The position numbers and the translations under genes are program-made. The notes beneath the pieces are model-generated. The model was not told where the DNA came from. It did not search any database and worked only from the letters and a program-made list of their open reading frames with translations. From assembly GCF_021952865.1 (NCBI RefSeq), contig NZ_CP040793.1, positions 1 to 64,000 on the forward strand: a stretch of 64,000 nucleotides of DNA, in the 5' to 3' direction. Shown here one piece after another: positions 43,140-52,500 of this stretch. Origin of the DNA: Clavibacter californiensis (GTDB taxonomy: Bacteria > Actinomycetota > Actinomycetes > Actinomycetales > Microbacteriaceae). Each line of letters opens with the position of its first letter. The stretch's first letter is position 1.

Positions 43140-44328
43140 TCAACGCAGGGACGGACTCGACCCGAGCTTCCGGCGCGTCGCCACCCGGTCGAGGACCGCC
43201 TCCACATCGGTGAGCGCGAGCTCCCTACCCGCGGCCCCGGTCGGGATCGTCGCCGTCGGGCGCTTGATGCTGATGCTGAGCACGCGTCCCATGAACCGCA
43301 CGACCGAGGAAGCCTTCTCGGCGCTGAAGTCGAAGACGCACCGCACCTCGTCGACGTCCACCGTCTTCCACCACCCTCGCCAGGCAGCCGACTCCACCAG
43401 GTCCCCGAGACGTTCCCTCTCCTCCTCGTACTCCTCGGGGGACGTCGTCGAAGTCGTAGATGGCGCTCCCCCACATGACGTCGATGTGGTCGTCCGGCTT
43501 CTCCACGAAGCGGAAGCCGATCGCCGTCGCCGGGCCGGACGGCTCGATGGGCAGCGGATCCACGTGCCCGCCGCGCACCTCGACGGCACCCGTCACGACG
43601 TCGAACGTGAAGCTCCCCCGGTCGCCCAGGATGATGCCCGGAACCGAGATCCCCTCCACGGTCGTGCTCGACGTCCACCGCGGGCTCCGCGCCGCCCGGT
43701 CGAACGACCAGTACGAAGACCCGCCGAGGATCTCGACCGAGAGTCGCAGCGATCGTTCTCCGCGCAGCTCATCGACCTCCACCCGCAGCCGGAGGAACCC
43801 TTCGTCGCGGAGGACGCCGACCAGACGCATGCGGCGGGATCGGCTCCGATCCTGCTTCCACGGGCCGTGTCGCTGGAACTCGTAGTCGTCACGGCGGACG
43901 GCGTCGGCCGCGCGGTCCACGGCCGCCGGGTCGCCACCTCGTCGCGCCACCAACCGCTTCAGGGTCTCCCGCCACATGATCAGCACCAGCGAATCCCGCT
44001 CGCGGACGTCGAGGTCGTGGAAGCCCGCCGGGACGCTGACATGCGCGATGTCCTCCCCGCCCGCCATGTGGTTCGAGACCTCGACCTCCAGGTCGCCGCT
44101 CGCCGACGGTCGACCGGGCAGCAGACGGATGCTCGCGAACGGCATCGTGATGCCCTCCGCCGCCAGGCACTCGCCCAGGGGCTCAGTGACCTTCAGGGAA
44201 CCGCGCAGCAACGCGTCCATCGCGAGGACCGGCCCATGGGTCTCCTCGTGCATCCCATGCGGATACCACCGGCGGTCCGGCCAGCCCCCGTCCGGCCACA
44301 CATGCACATTGCTCAGCGTCGGCGCCAT
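43140..44328 (-). pseudogene. Hypothetical gene with a frameshift
   Basis: Starts at 44328 and reads as a plausible protein up to WGSAIYDFDD. A shift near 43.445 kb moves the sensible sequence (PEEYEEERERLGDLVESAAW to KLGSSPSLR) into another frame ending at 43140. Joined, it is about 395 residues with no membrane segment. No family recognised. Either inactivated or a sequencing error. Confidence 0.6.
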
Positions 44329-44670
44329 CTGCCGATCATGACAGCGACAACCGCCGCATCACCACACCCCACCGGTGCCCCGGTTGTGGATCCCTACCCG
44401 GACCATCATGACCTCGGGTTGAAGCCGCGAACACAGGCGTCTCAAATTGGTGGTCCGGCAATCGTTCCGGCGAAGGGGCCTCTCCTGAGACTCCTGCTGC
44501 ATTGCTGGAGGCCTGCCTCGTTGCCGCATTGAGCGCATAGGAGATGAGCGGCGGCAGCCCCTCCTCACGCACGCTTGGTGGCACTGATAAGAATTCCCAG
44601 CTGCGCGTGACCAACCGAAGCTGTGGCTCTCGAGGCCCTAAGACGCGAGCCCAAAAGGCCGCGAGGCTAC
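44329..44670. other. No supported gene
   Basis: About 340 bases upstream of the frameshifted gene. A 92-codon minus-strand open frame exists but has no motif or ribosome site. Confidence 0.35.
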
Positions 44671-45339
44671 TCAGTAACGGACGGTTTCGCGTTCATCGGA
44701 CGCAGCGGCCGTCGCGATCTTTACAGCGATTCGGACGCGGTATTCGATGCCCGCCGTGAGGTCCTCCCACCGACGGAGCTCGCGCTGGCCGGCCAACCAG
44801 GCGCCGAAGCCTACGAGCAAGCCGAGCGCGACGGCAGCGGCCGCGATCTCGATCGAGGTCTGCGTCGGCACGCCCTGGAACTCGCCGGGACCTCCCGCGG
44901 CCAGGGACGTCACAGCAACTGCCCACGTCACGAAGAACATCGCTGTGAAGGCGGCCGCTATGGACGCCGACGCGTCCAGCAGGCCGAGCACAAACGCCCA
45001 TCCTCCCCCGATGGGACTCGGCTTCGGAGGGTAGCCCATCAGCAGAGACCGCCGGGCACCTCGCCGGTCGCGGATGCGATCAACAACACACTGCACGAGC
45101 GACAGCACCGTGGCAGTCACGACCATGACCGATTCCAAGCCGACCGCGACGAACATCATCGGAGGGACGGGGGTCGCCACCACGCCACCGAAGAACGTCA
45201 CCAGGAAGCCTGCCCCGCAAAGCAACACCGACGCCGTCTGCAAGGAGTGATCAGACCGGCGCCAGAACCGACGCAGGATCATCCCGACCGCCGTGAGTAC
45301 CACGAGCTCCAAGACCACACTGACAATCACACTCACCAT
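44671..45339 (-). CDS. Membrane protein
   Basis: 222 residues from the ATG at 45339, which has AAAGGGGG 8 bases upstream; an upstream GTG overlaps that site. About five hydrophobic segments, with a basic cytoplasmic loop (DRIRDRRGARRS) between the third and fourth. No family recognised. Confidence 0.6.
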   Translation of the reverse strand: MVSVIVSVVLELVVLTAVGMILRRFWRRSDHSLQTASVLLCGAGFLVTFFGGVVATPVPPMMFVAVGLESVMVVTATVLSLVQCVVDRIRDRRGARRSLLMGYPPKPSPIGGGWAFVLGLLDASASIAAAFTAMFFVTWAVAVTSLAAGGPGEFQGVPTQTSIEIAAAAVALGLLVGFGAWLAGQRELRRWEDLTAGIEYRVRIAVKIATAAASDERETVRY

Positions 45340-45478
45340 GACGAGTACCCCCTTTGGCACGGAATAGGAACCCGAACAGGGGACATAGCATGAGGGCGTA
45401 GCTGTAGTTTCTCGATCACCCGGCGATAGCCGCCACTCCCCCGGCCCGCTGATCAGTGCGCTGGCCCATCAGCACTTA

Positions 45479-46432
45479 TCAACCCCGGGGCATCTGCACG
45501 CCGAGGAGTGGTGCGAGGACGTGCTCCTGGATCTGGTCGTAGAGGTGATTCATCATCTGATGGATTCGGGTGCCGTCCGAGATAGCCGTGTCTGGGCCCA
45601 TGCACACGTCGAAGTTGACCTGCTCCCACGTCGGGTACTCCCGCTCCGGACCGCCCGAGTAGTCCGTACCTCGGAAGGGGTTGCTGGACGGGAGGCACGG
45701 GGTGGCGAAGGGAGTGTCACTCTCGAACACCGGCCGGCCTATGTCGACCTTTACGTTGCCGCGCATCCCGACCGGATGCGTCAGCGCAGACGTCGACGTC
45801 ACGGCCGTCAGCATCACCGCCGGTCGTCGGTGCGCGTAGAGCTGTCGAAGCTCGTCGAGCACGATCAGCGGGTGATGCGGCCTGTCCTCCTCTGGCGTGT
45901 GATACGGCTGCAGCTCCTCGATGATCTGCTGCGACTCAGGAGACATGCCCACGATCTTCTCCCGGGCCGTGGCCTTGGCGCCCCACGGCCTCCTGCTGAT
46001 CGGGAAGCCGATTGACCGCGGATCCGCGTCCGGGGTGTGCGCCATGGTGAGCTCGTACGCGAGGTAGTCCAGAGACGTCCGCAGCCACATGATCGAGCGC
46101 GCGAACAGCTCGGTCCACTCCTCGGGAAGCTCGTCCGATGTGACGAGGATGTCCCGGCCGTCGGCGTCCTCCGCAGCCGTCACGCGTGCTGGTTCCCTCC
46201 CGAAGTAGGCGTGCTCCCGCTGGCCGAGCTCGATGAGCGCGACGGCGCCGTCACGAAACGCCTTCGCGGCCGCCCCGTCGCCGAGGTAAGGCGAGATGTC
46301 CGACGCGAGCGGGATCGGCCCAACCTCGGGATCCAGGGTCGCCGCGACACTCCCCCCTCCCCCGCGTCTGCGACCGCGCTCCGCCTCGAGTCGCGCCTGC
46401 GCCCTCGACGCCTTCGCTTTCCGCCCGCTCAT
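45479..46432 (-). CDS. Hypothetical protein
   Basis: 317 residues from the ATG at 46432 with GAGAGGGCGG upstream. Basic N-terminus (SGRKAKASRAQARLEAERGRR), then a mixed alpha/beta body with WLRTSLDYLAYELTMAH and FPISRRPWG, a pattern seen in uncharacterised actinobacterial proteins. Cytosolic. Divergent from the SRAP gene, with 125 bases between the starts. Confidence 0.6.
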   Translation of the reverse strand: MSGRKAKASRAQARLEAERGRRRGGGGSVAATLDPEVGPIPLASDISPYLGDGAAAKAFRDGAVALIELGQREHAYFGREPARVTAAEDADGRDILVTSDELPEEWTELFARSIMWLRTSLDYLAYELTMAHTPDADPRSIGFPISRRPWGAKATAREKIVGMSPESQQIIEELQPYHTPEEDRPHHPLIVLDELRQLYAHRRPAVMLTAVTSTSALTHPVGMRGNVKVDIGRPVFESDTPFATPCLPSSNPFRGTDYSGGPEREYPTWEQVNFDVCMGPDTAISDGTRIHQMMNHLYDQIQEHVLAPLLGVQMPRG

Positions 46433-46557
46433 GCCGCCCTCTCTGCTGCGAAGTGACCGCCGTATGGTGCCGTCAAGCATGAGTCTCCCCCGCAATCCCG
46501 CGTACGTAAACGGCTCGACCGGTCGCATTCCACCACGAGAGGGAGAAGACTCGCCAT

Positions 46558-47244
46558 ATGTGTGGACGCGTCGTAGTGACACGGGCCTCGGGAGATCTCC
46601 TGCCCGATCTGCTGGACGGGTTCGATCCGCTGCGGGATGACTTCAACGTCGCGCCGACCCGGGACGTCGCGCTTGTGCGTGAGCGCGAGGGTGAGCGGTC
46701 GGTGGTGCCCGTGCATTGGGGGTATGTGCCCGGGTGGGCGAAGGACTTCACGAAGCAGCGGCCGCAGCCGATCAACGCGCGCATCGAGACCAAGTCGGCG
46801 TCGCCGATGTTCCGGAAGTCGTTCGCGACAGCGCGAGCGATCATCCCCGCCGCCGGCTACTACGAATGGGTCGTCACGGAGACGGGCAAGCAACCGCACT
46901 TCATCCACCAGCCGGACGCGGCCATCGCGATGGCCGGCATCGTCTCCGCCTGGCCGGATCCGGCCAAGGACGAGGACGCCCCGGACAAGTGGCGGCTCTC
47001 GATGGCGATCATCACACGGGACGCGCACGTGGCTCCGGGCGAGGTTCACGACCGGATGCCGGCGTGCCTCACCCCGGACGCATATGACGACTGGCTCGGC
47101 GATCATCTGCCGGCGAACGACCTGCTCAAGCTCCTCGACCGCGAGTCGCTCCAGGTCGCGCACGACCTCAAGCACTATGAGGTTTCCCGAGACGTGAACA
47201 GCGTAAAGAACAACCGCGCTGACCTCATCACTCCCCTCCCCTGA
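46558..47244 (+). CDS. SRAP-family (HMCES/YedK) abasic-site protein
   Basis: 228 residues. Catalytic Cys2 follows the initiator Met (MCGRVVV), and the family motifs are in order: FNVAPT, HWGYVPGWAKD, PINARIET, AAGYYEW and HDRMP. SRAP proteins form a thiazolidine crosslink with abasic sites in single-stranded DNA and protect it from breakage. On a conjugative element this fits protection of the single strand during entry or replication. Full family length. Confidence 0.9.
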   Translation: MCGRVVVTRASGDLLPDLLDGFDPLRDDFNVAPTRDVALVREREGERSVVPVHWGYVPGWAKDFTKQRPQPINARIETKSASPMFRKSFATARAIIPAAGYYEWVVTETGKQPHFIHQPDAAIAMAGIVSAWPDPAKDEDAPDKWRLSMAIITRDAHVAPGEVHDRMPACLTPDAYDDWLGDHLPANDLLKLLDRESLQVAHDLKHYEVSRDVNSVKNNRADLITPLP

Positions 47245-47314
47245 CTCAAAACGAATGCGAGAGGCAAACCGCGACCACGAAATGCGCACTGTACGGACCT
47301 GGGGCTGTATCGTG

Positions 47315-47345
47315 GGATTCAGCGCATCGTTACCGCGCTGAATCC
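47315..47345. promoter_or_regulatory. Perfect inverted repeat in the lsr2 leader
   Basis: GGATTCAGCGC and GCGCTGAATCC are separated by 9 bases and end 18 bases before the lsr2 ATG, just ahead of the GGGGAGGAAA ribosome site. It may be an operator or an RNA hairpin that limits translation. There is no T run, so a terminator is unlikely. Confidence 0.55.
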
Positions 47346-47363
47346 GTATGGGGAGGAAATTAG

Positions 47364-47708
47364 ATGGCCCGCAAAGTAGTCACCACGCTCGTTGACGACA
47401 TCGACGGCACGCAGATCGACGATGGCCAGGGCGAGACCGTCCCCTTCGCGCTCGACGGGGTCAATTACGAGATCGATCTCAGCGACGACAACGCAGCCAA
47501 GCTGCGCACCGCGCTCGATGACTACATCGAGAAGGGCCGCCGCGTCGGCCGCGCCACCTCAGGGAAGGCACCCCGCCGCTCGGCCGACTCGAGCCCGAAG
47601 CAGGACCTCAGCGCTGCGCGCGAGTGGCTGCGCGAGCACGGCCATAAGGTCTCCGAGCGCGGCCGCATCTCCGCGGATTTGCTCGAGGAGTACCGCGCGA
47701 ACAGCTAG
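47364..47708 (+). CDS. lsr2: Lsr2 nucleoid-associated silencer
   Basis: 114 residues. The N-terminal dimerisation domain starts ARKVVTTLVDDIDG, and the C-terminal AT-hook-like DNA-binding domain carries RGRIS between AREWLREHG and LLEEY. Lsr2 binds AT-rich DNA and silences foreign genes in actinobacteria, functionally like H-NS. A plasmid copy could quiet the lower-GC islands in this window and reduce the cost of carriage. A strong terminator follows at once. Confidence 0.93.
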   Translation: MARKVVTTLVDDIDGTQIDDGQGETVPFALDGVNYEIDLSDDNAAKLRTALDDYIEKGRRVGRATSGKAPRRSADSSPKQDLSAAREWLREHGHKVSERGRISADLLEEYRANS

Positions 47709-47720
47709 AGCGAGCTGCAC

Positions 47721-47761
47721 GCACGAGAGGGCAAGCCCGGCACGGGTCGGCCCTCTCGTGC
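47721..47761. terminator. Terminator after lsr2
   Basis: A perfect 12-base stem, GCACGAGAGGGC with GCCCTCTCGTGC, around a 17-base loop that itself pairs (CCCG/CGGG). It starts 12 bases after the lsr2 stop and also faces the end of a minus-strand pseudogene. Confidence 0.7.
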
Positions 47762-47770
47762 GTCAGTGGG

Positions 47771-48400
47771 TTAGGCGGCGGTCGACGCCGCCGTGAGCCG
47801 GCGCTTGTTCCGTGGGAGCAGGAGCCCGCCGGCGAAGATCATGGCCGCGAACATCACACACGCGAAATCGCACGGGCCGGCGCCGTAGAGGATCTCGGCG
47901 GTGAGGCCGGCGAGGCGGCCGCGAGGAGCGTGGTGGCCTCGTAGAGGCCCAGCGCACGCCCGATGCGGGCAAGGCCGGTGGCCTCGGTGAGGACTGCCTG
48001 CTCGATCGGCAGAATTGCTGCCAGCGCGGACAGGAGCCAGAGGATGGCAATCGTCACAGGAACCCGCGCAAGCGCCGACCCGCCCACGAACGCGGTGCCG
48101 CGGCGACGAGGACGGGCGTGTCTCCGTGCCGCACAGTGAGTCAGTGAGTCAGTGCAGGTGGGCGGTGCGACCACGTAGCGATCCCGCCCGAGAGCGAGAT
48201 CCAGGCGATGGAGAGCGGACCGACGCAGACCTCGCGCTACAGGCCTAGCACCAAAGGCAATCCGAGGGCAGCCTCCGCCGTGCCGATGACCGTCACCACG
48301 GCAAGGAGCGGCCGCAGCCGGCGCCCCATCGCCCGGGGCGTCAACGGGCGGCCCTAGTCGAGTGGCGTCGACTTCGCCCCAGTCCACACCAGTCGCCCGC
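47771..48400 (-). pseudogene. MFS transporter pseudogene
   Basis: Hydrophobic MFS-like pieces are scattered over three frames. RLRPLLAVVTVIGTAEAALG lies at the start, VPVTIAILWLLSALAAILP and LGLYEATTLLAA in the middle. The end reads LTAEILYGAGPCDFACVMF and MIFAGGLLLPRNKRR to a TAA at 47771. The gene is much shorter than a full transporter and has several shifts and stops. Confidence 0.65.
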
Positions 48401-48579
48401 TCGAGGCGAGCAGCATGCCGGCGACGAGCGCGCGCCCCGCCGCTGCGAAGTGTCGGCGCCTAACCGACGGCTGAGAGCGACGCGGTCGACGGCAGAAGAA
48501 CGACCCAAAACCCAAGCTCCTCAGCGACATGAGCAGGGCATGTGCGCGCGGATCCGTGCCGTGGCAGGCACAACTGCGC
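48401..48579. other. No supported gene
   Basis: Short stretch between the MFS remnant and the immunity-like gene; nothing recognised. Confidence 0.35.
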
Positions 48580-49551
48580 CTAGAGCCCTACGACGAACTC
48601 GACGACGCGCCTTCCGCTTTCGTCATCAACAACCCGCCCATGACGCGGCATGCTCACGCAGTGTTCCCCGTCGCGAGCCAGCGACCGCTCCAGCACCCCA
48701 CTGCCGTCCGACACCGACCGGCTCTCCGGCACAACTGAGAGGTAGACAATTCTTTCCCGAACCTCCGACCGGGTGCTTACAAGTGCATGCACGAATACAC
48801 CCTTATCGACCGCCCGATCGCCGCCGCGAATAGCGCCCGCATCCCGCAGAAAAACGTTGGCGCCAACGCCGTCGTGAAATGTAGTCACTAATTGCGCGGG
48901 TTGTTTATGCTTGCGCTTCCAAGCTAATTCTGGAAGTAAGGGAACGAAGCAACTCAAATCCCGCAGTAGTGTCTCGTCAAATTCTGACGGAGACCTCAAT
49001 ACGGATTCGAATACATCCTTGCCCGCAAGAATGCTTGCACCCCTGATCCAACTCGAGTCATTACCTCCAGCGCTATACGAATCAAATTCCGGATAGTCGA
49101 TTTGGTACATCTTGTAGGCAAGTGTTTGAGCAAATGATAATATTTCTTCATCTGCCATTTTGGCTAGGCTTCGCTCTAGGCCCCCGATTCTTTTCTGTGA
49201 AGCCGTCTTGGGAGCACCTTCTAAGAGGCGCCAGAATTCCGCATCCCGCATTGGCGACTGATGCCGCCCATCAACTATATCCATCGGGTAGTCGGGATCT
49301 TGATCCTCGAGCAGAAGCTGAGGAACCACTTCCTCAAGAGCACTCAGCCGAGTCGCATCGACAGCGTTGTCCATAGCAGCGCAAACTCCAGAACCCATAC
49401 CAACCTCGAACGGTACTGGCTCGGGAGCGGACGCGGTAACGCCGTTCTCACGAACCGCCCGCGAATCACTGTTCGCATATTCAATAACGCAACGTATTAC
49501 ACGTCCCTCCACAAAGACTGGCACGAGTGAAAACTCTGTACATGCACTCAC
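48580..49551 (-). CDS. DUF4240-type candidate immunity protein for the RHS toxin
   Basis: 323 residues from a GTG at 49551 with AGAGGAG 5 bases upstream. The middle section (about 95-220) has the DUF4240 pattern: RDAEFWRLLEGA, then ADEEILSFAQTLAYKMYQIDY and SSWIRGASILAGKDVFESVL. DUF4240 and related helical domains occur beside polymorphic toxins. It starts 10 bases after the RHS stop, on the same strand and with the same lowered GC as the toxin tip, which is the expected position for an immunity gene. The inhibitory role is inferred. Confidence 0.6.
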   Translation of the reverse strand: MSACTEFSLVPVFVEGRVIRCVIEYANSDSRAVRENGVTASAPEPVPFEVGMGSGVCAAMDNAVDATRLSALEEVVPQLLLEDQDPDYPMDIVDGRHQSPMRDAEFWRLLEGAPKTASQKRIGGLERSLAKMADEEILSFAQTLAYKMYQIDYPEFDSYSAGGNDSSWIRGASILAGKDVFESVLRSPSEFDETLLRDLSCFVPLLPELAWKRKHKQPAQLVTTFHDGVGANVFLRDAGAIRGGDRAVDKGVFVHALVSTRSEVRERIVYLSVVPESRSVSDGSGVLERSLARDGEHCVSMPRHGRVVDDESGRRVVEFVVGL

Positions 49552-49561
49552 GTTTACTCCT

Positions 49562-52500
49562 CTACCGGCAACTGTAGCGCTGCCCAGGGGGGCACTTTCC
49601 ATGTTTGGCCCTGTACGCGCGGATATGAATGTACTCAAGCGTTCGAGCTGCCGTCTTACCCTTCACGGTGTAAAGAATGTCAGACTTGCACTTCCGTTTG
49701 GCGTACGACTCACACTTTGACTCTTGTGATTTTGGCCGTACGCCTGGCTTCTGATACGAAATGCCGAACTTATAAGTGTGTTTCACCCCATTTTTCCTGT
49801 ACGAGATCTCGTAGACCGTGTACTGCTTCTGGCGGAGGTACGGCTTAACCTTTGTTGCGACATAGGGCCTAGGAACAACCCGCGGCTCTGCGCGCGCCTG
49901 TCGAAGGGACTTCTGAATCGACTGCGCCGCCATGTAAGTGCCGACCCCCAGCGCGATGGCTCCAATACCGAGCGCAATCCACCCGATTGGTCCAGCCGCC
50001 GCTGCCACGGGAATGAAGATAGCCGCAGCAGCCGCCATATTTCCAGTCGTGTCAAACTCGTTTATCGGGTCCGTCGGATATGCGTAGTCATTATCAACCC
50101 CGCCCTCCACCGGGTCGACCTCGAGGAATCTGCCCAGAGCAGCAACATACTGTCGCGCTCCCATCTCGATTGTCGAGATGGACCCCTGGTGCTCAGTCAG
50201 CTTGCTGTGACTGCCCATCCATCCGTAGTCAGCGCTTCCCGAGAGATTGTCGGGCCCAGCATCATCACCAACCGCTGACCCCAATTCACCCGTTTGCGGG
50301 TCAATGACTTGGCCGAACGGATCGTAGGACACGAGCTTCCCTTGGCTGTAGAAGATATCGCCATGGTTGTTTGGATATGACCAGCGCGCCGCGCCGGAGG
50401 CAGGCATTGCCACGCTGGCCCCACCGACCAGATCCAAAATACGCTCCAGGACAACAGAACTGCCGTTGAGAACCGCAATCGGCTCATCCGCGAGACCCGA
50501 ATAGGCATATCGCTGCACCTCGGTTGCGGCGTTGGGCTTTGAGACTTCTCTCTGCACTACACGATCGAGGGCATCACGTGAGTATTTGACGACCGTACCA
50601 TCTGTCAATGTCGTCTGCAGATGACGATTTGCGGTATCGTATGCGATCTTCTGATCTGCCAGGACGCTTGTATTACCATGCGCGTCGTAGGTCAGATTTG
50701 TAGCCGACAGGTTTGCGGCATTGATTGCATTAGCACCCGTTTGCGCATTGGATTGAGTCGTGTTCACCAATCGATCTGCGCGATCGTAGCAATAGCTCGT
50801 GGCCGAGGTCCTTGTTCCATCCTTGACGTCTGTGAATGACGTGCGGTTGCCGTTGAGGCCTGCCTTGGGGCTCGCCAAGCAGTTCGCATTTAGGCCATAC
50901 GCATATGTGAGGTCGTGTCTCGGGATTTGCGCCCGCGTCAGACGACCGGCGGCGTCATACGTGTACGACGAGACGTTCGTCACAGACCCACTAGTTACGG
51001 TGTCCTTAATGACCCGACCTGTCTGCGAACGCACAACAGAGTTACTGACTGTGGATCCGTCCTCGAAGCTGTAACTGAGCCCCGTAGAGCGACCCATGGG
51101 ATCTTTGGCGAGCTTGGTAAGCGATGATCCGTTACCCGCCTTGTCCGCACCTAAGGGGTACATCACTGAAGCGAGCTGGTTGGCTGCATATACGGGATCT
51201 GCTATGACTTTGCCGTTGTACGACGTCGTCTCGAGCTGCCCAAATGTGTTATACGTAAACGACTGAGTGGTCGCGTTCAGATCGGGCGTCGTAGTTGTGG
51301 AACTCATCACCCGATTACCGGGATCACTGTAAACAATGGAGGATACAGTACCCCAAACGTCCGTGTACTTGACGACCCTCTCGATCAAGTCCGTTTCGGT
51401 CGTGATAGTGGCGCCATTAGGTGAACCGTTGACCGACGAGTCTTGAATGGATGATTTCAGGGGATTACCACTCACGGAGGGTGACGTTACGACGGTTCTC
51501 TGCGGGTATGAAGCGTTAGCCGCGATGACCTGTTTGACCACGATTCCTCGCGCGTCGTAGGAGGTGCAGGACCAGTCAGAGTCTCCCGTGGTCTTAGTTC
51601 CGACCGTTCGTCCCATCAAGTCGTAGACGGACGAGGACGATACCGCCGCCCCTACGCTCGGGGTAGGTGAGGTGACCTGCTTGAGGAACCCGGATTGAGG
51701 CGTAGCAGCGGGCAGCCCGCAGACTGCTCCCCCGAATGCGTCTTGCAGGGTCTCGCCGGGCCCATAGTACGAGTAAGTAGTGCCATTGGCTCCGCCTGAC
51801 CCACCTGATGCGACGCTGGCCGGTAAGGTTCGTGAGGTCTTCCGCAGGAAGCCGGACCCGACTGCCTCGTATGCGGTTTCGGTCCGGAGGTTAAGTCCGT
51901 CAGGATCCTCTGTCGTCGCAGTAGGGAAGCCGAGCCAGGGAATTCCGTATGCCGTCTCAGTGACGCTGGATGCCACCTGATTTGGGGCGACACCGCTCAC
52001 GCCTGCCGGTACAGAGTCATCCACTGTGGTTCGCGACAGAAGGCCGTATCCGGGCGTCAAAGCACTACCTGGCACAGCGACCCGCGCACCTCCTGGTGCG
52101 GTCCACGCCAAGGTCAGAACCGAGCTTCCCGTGTCGTTCGTGTACTCAACGCGAATACGCGACTGCTGACCAGCGATGACGTCGACAGATCCAGCATATG
52201 ACCATCGTGGCGCCCCGTTCTTCCAGTCACTGACTACGAGAACGTCATCGATCCAGACCTGCGCCCCGTCGTCTGCATAGGTGGATATCGCGTATCGTCC
52301 GGACGTGGGAAAAGTGATGTACCCAGTCCAACGGGCTGACCACTGATTCGCGTTAATTCCTGCGGTGGGAGCCCCTCCGGCCCAATCTCGATCAAGTCCG
52401 CCACCGGCCGCACCTGCACCGAGGCCAAACGCAGCGGGGGCACCGGCCAATCGTGGGTTGTTGAAGTAGTTCGCGCTCAGCCCCACGAGGCCTTGATCGT

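Noticed and set aside
44336-44614. 92-codon minus-strand open frame
   Set aside because: No motif, no ribosome site and no operon context.
50040-50100. dif-like ATTATC sequence inside the RHS gene
   Set aside because: Only one half resembles a dif arm; the XerD half is absent and it lies in conserved RHS coding sequence.
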